Part shown: positions 13,440 to 18,610 of the stretch, in pieces
Layout: each line of letters starts with the position of its first letter
Position numbering within the stretch: the stretch's first letter is position 1
From: JBBPXY01 sp038200435
Lineage (GTDB): Bacteria > Actinomycetota > Thermoleophilia > Solirubrobacterales > Solirubrobacteraceae
Direction: 5' to 3'
Assembly: GCA_038200435.1 (NCBI GenBank)
Contig: JBBPXY010000061.1
Coordinates: 1 to 18,610, forward strand
DNA: 18,610 bases
Translations under genes and position numbers: made by a program
The notes under the pieces: generated by a model
Database searches by the model: none
Seen by the model: only the letters and a program-made list of their open reading frames with translations
What the model was told of the DNA's origin: nothing

Positions 13440-13443
13440 CTGC

Positions 13444-13647
13444 TCATCCTCCCTGGATCGCGGACACGACCTCGACGCGTGCGCCGGCGCGGAGCCGAGT
13501 CGCCTCCCACCGGGCGCGGGGCACGACCTCCTCGTCGACGGCCACCGCGACACCACGGGTGGGGATGCCGGCCTCGAGCAGGGTGAGCAACTCGGCGACG
13601 GTGGCCTCGTCGCCCACCTCTCGGGCGGCGCCGTTCAACTGCACCAT
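13444..13647 (-). CDS. thiS: Sulfur carrier protein ThiS
   Basis: A 67-residue ubiquitin-fold sulfur carrier. It begins MVQLNGAAREVGDEATVAELL, the family's opening, holds GVAVAVDEEVVPRARW in the middle and ends VEVVSAIQGG; the terminal Gly-Gly is the site adenylated and converted to a thiocarboxylate that gives sulfur to ThiG. The ATG at 13647 shares one base with the thiO stop (TGATG); a GTG at 13650 directly before it is an alternative start adding one residue. It sits between thiO and thiG, and both overlaps are tight, so the three are one operon. The ThiF adenylyltransferase that normally activates ThiS is not in the window. Confidence 0.95.
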   Translation of the reverse strand: MVQLNGAAREVGDEATVAELLTLLEAGIPTRGVAVAVDEEVVPRARWEATRLRAGARVEVVSAIQGG

Positions 13648-14813
13648 CACACGCCCACCGCCTCACGCGCCCGGGTGAAGCGCCCCGGCGAGAACGGCGC
13701 GGCTTCCGGAGGCAGCGGCTCCCCCCTCAGAGCAGCACTCAGCACCTCGCCTGTGATCGGCGCGAGCAGCACGCCCCCGCGGTAGTGACCGGTGGCCCAA
13801 TACAGGCCTTCGAGCTCTCCGGGGCCGAGCAGCGGAGAGTTGTCGGGTGTGCCCGGGCGCAGGCCGGCCGAGATCTCCTCGACGATCCACTCGTCCACTC
13901 CCGGCAGCGCCTCGCGGGCCGCACGCAGCAGTTCGAAGACTCCCCCCGCGGTGGGCTTCAGATCCCACCCGCGCTCCTCCACGGTCGCGCCGAGCACGTA
14001 GCGCCCGTCGCCGCGCGGCACGAGGTAGCCGTCGGCCAGCCGCAGGACCCGGCTGATCAGGCCCGGTCCGGCAGGATCGCGGAGCCGGAGGATCTGCCCC
14101 TTCACCGGACGCACAGGCACACGCGCGTGCTCGGGCAATCCCGCAAGCTGCGCGGCCCACGCGCCCGCGGCAACGACGACGCGGTGCGCGCTGATCCGCT
14201 CGCCCGAAGCGAGCGTGACGCCGTTCACGCGTTCCGCGGAGCAGGCGAGTGAAGCCACGTCGGCGTTGCTCCGTAACTCACCGCCCGCCGCGCGCACGGC
14301 CGCGCCGAGCGCCGCCGTCAACGAGCGAGGGTCGATCGCATGGTCGTCAGGGATCTCGAGCGCGAGACGCAGCGCGGGCGCCAGCGCAGGCTCGAGGCGG
14401 CGGGCGTCGGTGGGCCGCAGCCGCCGCGCGGCCAGCCCGAGGCTCTCCCGGTAGGCAAGCTCGCGCTCGAGTGCCTCGGCCTCGTCGCGGTCGCGAGCGA
14501 GCATGAGCGAGCCACAACGGCGGAGCCCGGGATCGAGTCCGGAGGCCTGGGCGAGGTCCGCGCACCACTCTTCGTAACGGCGCGCCGAGGCGAGGCCGAG
14601 GGTGAGCAAGGCCTCCTCGCCGTGGGCAGCTTCAGAGGTCGGCGCGAGCATCCCGGCGGCGACATGGGTAGCGCTGGCCTCCGGCTCTCCCCGGTCGAGC
14701 ACCAGCACGCGAAGGCCGCGGCGAAGCGCCGCCCACGCGACCGACAACCCGATGACGCCGCCGCCGATGACGGCTACGTCGTGGTCTGGGCGCTGGGCGG
14801 TAGGCAAGCTCAT
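13647..14813 (-). CDS. thiO: Glycine oxidase ThiO
   Basis: A 388-residue FAD-dependent amine oxidase that oxidises glycine to the imine used by ThiG. The FAD motif is clear: VAVIGGGVIGLSVAW (about 13-27) with the acidic end of strand 2 at VLVLDRGEP, then ATHVAAGMLAPTSE, the usual FAD-contact block of ThiO. The C-terminal half has GLRPGTPDNSPLLGP and YWATGHYRGGVLLAPITG, the second FAD-binding segment. ATG 14813 is the usual-looking start, but the AGGGAG ribosome-binding site is only one base from it. TTG 14807 (giving MPTAQRPD) sits seven bases after the same site and fits better. The gene follows the TPP riboswitch directly and leads the thiO-thiS-thiG operon; its stop overlaps the thiS start. 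Confidence 0.95.
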   Translation of the reverse strand: MSLPTAQRPDHDVAVIGGGVIGLSVAWAALRRGLRVLVLDRGEPEASATHVAAGMLAPTSEAAHGEEALLTLGLASARRYEEWCADLAQASGLDPGLRRCGSLMLARDRDEAEALERELAYRESLGLAARRLRPTDARRLEPALAPALRLALEIPDDHAIDPRSLTAALGAAVRAAGGELRSNADVASLACSAERVNGVTLASGERISAHRVVVAAGAWAAQLAGLPEHARVPVRPVKGQILRLRDPAGPGLISRVLRLADGYLVPRGDGRYVLGATVEERGWDLKPTAGGVFELLRAAREALPGVDEWIVEEISAGLRPGTPDNSPLLGPGELEGLYWATGHYRGGVLLAPITGEVLSAALRGEPLPPEAAPFSPGRFTRAREAVGV

Positions 14814-14814
14814 T

Positions 14815-14902
14815 CTCCCTTCGCCGGCATTACCCGGTTCAGGTGTTGACGGTCGGCGGACACCCCGCCCTCTCAGCCCGCGTGACGGGCTCCCGTGCCC
14901 GG
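14815..14902 (-). promoter_or_regulatory. TPP riboswitch (THI element) upstream of thiO
   Basis: On the minus strand the region reads as a thiamine-pyrophosphate aptamer. It starts near CGGGCACGGGAGCCCG, goes on to GCGGGCTGAGAGGGC with the conserved CUGAGA T-loop (plus-strand 14871-14876), then CACCTGAACCGGGTAATGCC and GGCGAAGGGAGA at the 3' side. These are the usual conserved blocks. The terminal AGGGAG is the only ribosome-binding site of thiO, so ligand binding would hide it and block translation; no terminator follows. The aptamer starts near the predicted transcription start. It points toward thiO only; thiE, on the other strand, is not covered. Confidence 0.93.
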
Positions 14903-14905
14903 TAG

Positions 14906-14911
14906 AGGCTA
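14906..14911 (-). promoter_or_regulatory. -10 element TAGCCT of the riboswitch-thiO transcript
   Basis: TAGCCT (TANNNT) on the minus strand lies just upstream of the aptamer. Transcription starting about seven bases later would begin close to the first aptamer base. On the other strand CAGACT (14927-14932), eight bases before thiE ATG 14941, is a weaker match for a thiE promoter. Confidence 0.4.
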
Positions 14912-14940
14912 CCGACTGGCTGATGCCAGACTGTGCGCTC

Positions 14941-15603
14941 ATGAGCCTCCTCGAAACACGACGTGCGCGCCTGCGCGCGGCGCGGCTCTATCTCGTCTGT
15001 CCGGCCGGGTTCGGCCCGCACCTCGAGGCCGCGCTACGCGGCGGTGTCGACGTGGTGCAGCTCCGCGACAAGGACCTGGGCGACGACGAGCTGCTCGCCG
15101 CCGCGGCGTCGTTCGGTGCCGCGTGCCGCGCGCGCGACGCGCTCTTCATCATCAACGACCGCCCCGACCTGGCTCTCGCGGCGAAGGCCGATGGGGTCCA
15201 CGTCGGCCAGGACGACGTACCCGTCCCGCAGGCGCGCGAAATTGCGGGCGAGGAGCGCCTGGTTGGGCTCTCCACCCACACGCCTGCGCAGGTCGATGCG
15301 GCTCGTGTGGCCGACTACATCGGCGTCGGCCCAGTGCACGCGACGCCGACGAAGCCGGGCCGGGCCGCGGTCGGCCTCGAGCTCGTGGTGCATGCCGCCG
15401 CCCACGCGCCCGTGCCGTTCTTCGCGATCGGAGGCGTAACGAACGCCAACCTCGCCGCCGTCACCGTCGCGGGCGCCACGCGGGTCGCGGTCGTCAGAGC
15501 GATCACCGAGGCTGAGGATCCGGAAACTGCCGCACAGGAGATGCGAGCGCGGCTCGAGCAGCGAGTGCCGGCCGGGACGGGGGGCCGCGATGGGGCAACG
15601 TAG
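14941..15603 (+). CDS. thiE: Thiamine-phosphate synthase ThiE
   Basis: A 220-residue TIM-barrel enzyme that joins the pyrimidine pyrophosphate HMP-PP to the thiazole phosphate. Seen: LYLVCPAG, VDVVQLRDKDL (36-46), FIINDRPDLALAAKADGVHVGQDD (69-92; the metal and pyrophosphate site), LVGLSTHT, YIGVGPVHATPTKPG (126-140, thiazole and HMP contacts) and FFAIGGV. Length is normal. ATG 14941 places the fold correctly; there is no clear Shine-Dalgarno sequence. It is divergent from the riboswitch-led thiO operon, about 127 bases between the starts, and the aptamer is not on its transcript. Its 3' end overlaps a membrane-protein gene by 14 bases. Confidence 0.95.
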   Translation: MSLLETRRARLRAARLYLVCPAGFGPHLEAALRGGVDVVQLRDKDLGDDELLAAAASFGAACRARDALFIINDRPDLALAAKADGVHVGQDDVPVPQAREIAGEERLVGLSTHTPAQVDAARVADYIGVGPVHATPTKPGRAAVGLELVVHAAAHAPVPFFAIGGVTNANLAAVTVAGATRVAVVRAITEAEDPETAAQEMRARLEQRVPAGTGGRDGAT

Positions 15604-16135
15604 TCGCAAGCGCTCTCGCGGACCGGTCACGCCCGCACCCGCGATCAAGCCGAAGAAGGCAGCGCCCGAGCCTTCACCCGGGTCCGAACCCAAGCCCCCG
15701 AGCCGCTCCGAGCTTCGCAACGCTGAGGCGCGGGCCGCCCTCCGCCCTCTGAACGCCGGCGAGCGCCCCGCCGCCGTCACGGTCGCGGCCGTGGTGGCCG
15801 CCGGGCTGGCCGTCGCCAACATCGTTCTCTACGCGGCGGGCGTGACGATCCGCGGGCGCCATACGGCACTCGGCGGCGCGATCATCTTCTGCGTACTCAT
15901 GCTCGTCACCGCGGCCGGCATGTGGCGTGCCCGCTATTGGGCCGTGCTGGGCTTCGAAGCCCTGCTTGGCGTCTCGCTCGTCTTCGCCGCGCTGTCGCTG
16001 ACCGTCGCCAACTCCGTCAAGGGGCTGATCATCTCCCTCGCGATCCTCGGCCCCGGCGGCTTCCTCTTCTGGAAGCTCATCCGCTCGATGGCGCGCATTC
16101 AGATGCCCGAGCGTCCGTCGCGAACGCCTCGATGA
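15590..16135 (+). CDS. Four-helix membrane protein of unknown function
   Basis: I do not recognise this gene. It encodes 181 residues. The first 60 are basic and Pro/Lys-rich (MGQRSRKRSRGPV, IKPKKAAPEPSPGSEPKPPS) and likely cytosolic. Four hydrophobic segments follow: about 61-84 (AAVTVAAVVAAGLAVANIVLY), 92-112 (ALGGAIIFCVLMLVTAAGMW), 117-139 (AVLGFEALLGVSLVFAALSL) and 144-164 (GLIISLAILGPGGFLFWKLI), then a short basic tail. With a cytosolic N-terminus, four helices put the C-terminus in the cytosol too. ATG 15590 lies 14 bases inside thiE, and the stop overlaps the cyclase start as ATGA, so both neighbours are coupled to it. It may anchor or tune the cyclase, but nothing in the sequence shows this. 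Confidence 0.8.
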   Translation: MGQRSRKRSRGPVTPAPAIKPKKAAPEPSPGSEPKPPSRSELRNAEARAALRPLNAGERPAAVTVAAVVAAGLAVANIVLYAAGVTIRGRHTALGGAIIFCVLMLVTAAGMWRARYWAVLGFEALLGVSLVFAALSLTVANSVKGLIISLAILGPGGFLFWKLIRSMARIQMPERPSRTPR

Positions 16136-17262
16136 GCAAGGTCGACTTCGAGGCCGAGGGCCTGCTGAAGGGCGTGAGCACCGAGGAGGGGCGGCGCTCG
16201 CGCGTGCAGCTGCTCGAACGACTCCAGGAGGATGGGGTTCCGCTCGAGGACCTCCGGCAGGCGGTCGAGGAAGAGCGTCTCGCGCTGCTGCCCGTCGAGC
16301 GTGTGCTCATGGGCGACGGCCCGCGCTACACGCCGCGCGAGGTCGCCGAGAAGGCCGGCGTGCCGCTCCCGTTCCTCCTCCAGATGCGGCAGGCGCTCGG
16401 GCTCGGCGTCCCGGACGAGGAGGAGAAGCTCTTCACCGACGAGGACGTGCGCGCCGCGGAGTCGACAAAGGTCTTCGCCGAGGCGGGGCTTCCCGAGGAA
16501 GGCCGCCTCGAAGTCGCGCGCGTGGTCGGGCGCGCGATGGCCGACGTCGCGGCGGCGACCCGCGAGCTCACCGCGCAGACGATCCTCAAGCCCGGCGACA
16601 CTGAGCTCGAAGCGGCGATGCGCCTCGCGCACAGCACGCGGCTGACGCTCCCGCAGATCGCCCCGGTCATGCAGAGCGTCCTGAGTGCCCACTTGCGCGA
16701 GCAGGTGCGCCAGGAGGTCATCGCACAATCGGATCTCGAGGAGCGCGGCCTGCCGGGCGGGCGCACCGTCGCGGTGTGCTTCGCCGACCTCGTCGACTTC
16801 ACACGGCTCGGGGAGTCGGTCGAGGCCGAGCGGCTGGGCGCGGTCGCGCAGCGGCTGGTCGAGCTGACCGGCGAGGCCGTCGCGCCCCCCGTGCGCGTGG
16901 TGAAGATGATCGGTGACGCGGCGATGCTGATCTCCACCGAGCCCCGGGCCCTTCTCGACACCGCCCTCGATCTGGTCGACCGGGCCTGTGCCGAGGGAGA
17001 AGGGTTCCCTGAGCTCCGCGCCGGAGTCGCCGTTGGCGAGGCCGTCACGCGTGGAGGCGACTGGTACGGGCGGCCGGTCAACCTGGCGAGCCGGCTCTCC
17101 GACATCGCCCGGCCGAGCAGTGTGCTGACCAGCGAAGGCGTCAAGGAAGCACTCGAGGAGAACTACTCCTGGTCGTTCGCCGGGAAGCGGCGGATCAAAG
17201 GTCTCGACGGCGACGCGGCCACCTTCCGGGCGCGCCGTCTCGAGGCAGGTGACGAGAGCTAG
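16132..17262 (+). CDS. Class III adenylate cyclase with N-terminal regulatory domain
   Basis: A 376-residue soluble class III adenylate cyclase. The catalytic domain (about 210-370) has all six expected residues: Asp219 (FADLVDF) and Asp262 (MIGDAAM) for two metals, Lys258 (VVKMIGD) and Asp310 (GGDWYG) for adenine choice, Asn317 and Arg321 (VNLASRL) for the transition state. Lys/Asp at the base-selecting positions predict ATP as substrate, and the enzyme should act as a homodimer. Residues 1-200 are helical (LQLLERLQ-like start, TPREVAEKAGVPLPFLLQMRQALGL, then ARVVGRAMADVAAATREL) and resemble the regulatory domain of the pH-sensitive Mycobacterium Rv1264 cyclase; acid sensing here is inference. 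ATG 16132 overlaps the upstream stop as ATGA. The KGLDGDAATFRARR end is typical. No membrane helix is present. Confidence 0.92.
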   Translation: MSKVDFEAEGLLKGVSTEEGRRSRVQLLERLQEDGVPLEDLRQAVEEERLALLPVERVLMGDGPRYTPREVAEKAGVPLPFLLQMRQALGLGVPDEEEKLFTDEDVRAAESTKVFAEAGLPEEGRLEVARVVGRAMADVAAATRELTAQTILKPGDTELEAAMRLAHSTRLTLPQIAPVMQSVLSAHLREQVRQEVIAQSDLEERGLPGGRTVAVCFADLVDFTRLGESVEAERLGAVAQRLVELTGEAVAPPVRVVKMIGDAAMLISTEPRALLDTALDLVDRACAEGEGFPELRAGVAVGEAVTRGGDWYGRPVNLASRLSDIARPSSVLTSEGVKEALEENYSWSFAGKRRIKGLDGDAATFRARRLEAGDES

Positions 17263-17266
17263 CGGG

Positions 17267-17272
17267 TAGGCT
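17267..17272 (+). promoter_or_regulatory. -10 element TAGGCT for dihydrolipoamide dehydrogenase
   Basis: TAGGCT fits TANNNT and ends eight bases before ATG 17281. The gap to the cyclase stop is only 18 bases and holds no Shine-Dalgarno sequence, so a leaderless transcript of the dehydrogenase is likely in addition to any read-through. Confidence 0.45.
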
Positions 17273-17280
17273 GCCGCCGC

Positions 17281-18610
17281 ATGGCTGAATCCTCTTACGA
17301 CTGCGTCGTCATCGGCTCGGGCCCGGGTGGATATGTGGCCGCCATCCGCGCGGCCCAGCTCGGGATGAAGACCGCCGTGATCGAGAAGGACAAGACCGGC
17401 GGGCGCTGCCTGAACTACGCCTGCATCCCCGCCAAGGCGGTGCTTCGCGTCGCTGATGTCCTGACCGAAGTCGGCGAGGCGGGCGACTACGGCATCAAGG
17501 TCGATGGCTACTCGGTCGACTTCGCGCAGGTCGTCGAGCGCCGCCGCAAGGTGGTCACCACGCTCACCGGCGGGGTCGCGGGGCTCTTCAAGAAGAACAA
17601 GATCGAGCTGATCGAGGGCCACGGATCGGTGACCGACGACAGCAACGTCAAGGTCGGTGGCAACTTCGACGGCACCGAGATCGGAGCCGGCACGGTCATC
17701 CTGGCCACCGGATCCGTGAAGAAGCCCATCCCGGGCACGCAGTTCGGCGGTCGCATCATCGGCACCGAAGAGGCCTGGGGCCTCGAGGAGCTTCCCAAGA
17801 CACTGGCCGTCGTCGGTGCGGGCGCCTCGGGTGCGGAGATCGCGTCCGCCTACGCGCGACTCGGCGTCGAGGTGCTGCTGTTCGAGGCGCTCGACCGCGT
17901 GCTGCCAACCGAGGACGCCGACATCTCCAAGGTCGCCGGCCGAGGCCTGGGCAAGCAGGGCATGAAGGTCCACACCAAGACCCTGGTCGAGAACGTCGAG
18001 AGCAGCGACTCGTCCGTGACGTTCACCTACGGGGGCGAGTCCGGCGAAGCCGACTACCTCGTGATCGCCGCGGGCCGCGGGCCAGACGTCGAGGCGCTCG
18101 GGCTCGAGGAGGCGGGCGTCAAGCTCGGCGAGCACGGGCTGATCGAGGTCGACGGCGCACTGAAGACCTCCCTCAAGGGCGTCTACGCGATCGGCGACCT
18201 CGTCCCCGGTCCCGCGCTGGCCCACAAGGCCTCCGACGAGGGAGTCATCGCCGTCGAGGACGCCGCGGGCATGACGACCCACCCGATCTCCTACGTGGAC
18301 ATCCCGCGCGCCACTTTCTGCGCTCCGAACGTCGCCTCGTTCGGGCTCACCGAGGAACAGGCCCGCGAGGCCGGGCACGACGTGGTGATCGGCAAGCTTC
18401 AGTTCGGAGCCGTCGGGGCCGGCACCGTTTACGGCGACCGCTCGGGCATGGTCAAGATCATCGGTGAGGCCAAGTACGGCGAGCTCCTCGGCGGCCACAT
18501 CGTCGGGTCGAAGGCGACAGAGCTGATCCAGGAGCTCGTCAACGTGCGTGCGCTTGAAGGCGGCTACGCCGAGGTCGCGCGCATGGTGCACGGGCACCCG
18601 ACGCTGTCGG
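17281..18610 (+). CDS. lpdA: Dihydrolipoamide dehydrogenase (E3), 3' end outside window
   Basis: The first 443 codons of an FAD-dependent dihydrolipoamide dehydrogenase, the E3 component that re-oxidises lipoyl groups of 2-oxoacid dehydrogenases or the glycine cleavage system with NAD. Seen: CVVIGSGPGGYVAAIRAAQLG (FAD site), the redox disulfide GGRCLNYACIPAKAVL with Cys43 and Cys48, VVGAGASGAEIASAYARLG (NAD site), TSLKGVYAIGDL and, at the very end, VHGHPTLS with catalytic His439. The Glu partner expected at residue 444 falls on the codon cut by the window edge. CLNYACIPAKA differs from the usual CLNVGCIPSKA, a variant seen in some actinobacterial members. A very long open frame on the opposite strand is only its codon-bias shadow. 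Promoter TAGGCT precedes ATG 17281. Confidence 0.95.
   Translation, partial: MAESSYDCVVIGSGPGGYVAAIRAAQLGMKTAVIEKDKTGGRCLNYACIPAKAVLRVADVLTEVGEAGDYGIKVDGYSVDFAQVVERRRKVVTTLTGGVAGLFKKNKIELIEGHGSVTDDSNVKVGGNFDGTEIGAGTVILATGSVKKPIPGTQFGGRIIGTEEAWGLEELPKTLAVVGAGASGAEIASAYARLGVEVLLFEALDRVLPTEDADISKVAGRGLGKQGMKVHTKTLVENVESSDSSVTFTYGGESGEADYLVIAAGRGPDVEALGLEEAGVKLGEHGLIEVDGALKTSLKGVYAIGDLVPGPALAHKASDEGVIAVEDAAGMTTHPISYVDIPRATFCAPNVASFGLTEEQAREAGHDVVIGKLQFGAVGAGTVYGDRSGMVKIIGEAKYGELLGGHIVGSKATELIQELVNVRALEGGYAEVARMVHGHPTLS

Noticed and set aside
16099..18597. Very long open reading frame (over 800 codons) on the minus strand opposite the cyclase and lpdA.
   Set aside because: It is the antisense shadow of strong codon bias in two secure plus-strand genes; its translation is low-complexity and matches no family I recognise.

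Overview
The window is a gene-dense piece (about 70 % G+C by eye) of an actinobacterial chromosome. The inositol-3-phosphate synthase, the GNAT and UDG-like proteins, the class III cyclase with a Rv1264-like N-terminus, and several TANNNT -10 boxes 7-9 nt before start codons all point to Actinobacteria. The style fits Thermoleophilia (Solirubrobacterales-like), but that placement is inference from memory of similar proteins. I see no rRNA, tRNA, insertion sequence, prophage or CRISPR array, and no stretch of 300 bases without a gene.

Layout. 1-1082 (+): the 3' end of ino1 and a GNAT acetyltransferase. 1079-1638 (-): a two-gene MazF/ribbon-helix-helix toxin-antitoxin cassette with a palindrome at its upstream edge. 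1705-4241 (+): a coupled pair, made of a PimA-like glycosyltransferase fold fused to an intact PHP phosphoesterase and a uracil-DNA-glycosylase-fold Fe-S protein that has lost its catalytic motifs. 4327-5511: a quinone oxidoreductase (-) divergent from a small DUF2945/Tudor-like protein (+). 5580-7128: an alpha/beta hydrolase (+), an HxlR regulator (-) and an NTF2-like protein (+); the last two flank twin 17-bp palindromes. 7130-9476 (-): a phasin-like protein with a histone-H1-like tail, followed by an RlmD-type RNA methyltransferase. 9550-12161: a GAF/HD-GYP c-di-GMP phosphodiesterase (+), ornithine carbamoyltransferase (-) and an endonuclease/exonuclease/phosphatase-family protein (+).

12145-15603 is a thiamine locus. 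A TPP riboswitch leads a minus-strand operon thiO-thiS-thiG plus an NTF2-like gene, and thiE is divergent. ThiO (glycine oxidase), ThiS (sulfur carrier) and ThiG build the thiazole that ThiE joins to the pyrimidine; thiC, thiD and thiF are not in the window. thiE runs on by overlapping genes into a four-helix membrane protein and a class III adenylate cyclase. 17281-18610 (+) is the start of dihydrolipoamide dehydrogenase, cut by the window end.

The best candidate for undescribed biology is the 1705-4241 pair: two enzyme folds whose usual catalytic residues are missing, beside one complete metallophosphoesterase site. Other points of interest are the overlapping divergent -10 boxes between argF and its neighbour, the twin HxlR-type operators, and the thiE-membrane protein-cyclase overlap chain.
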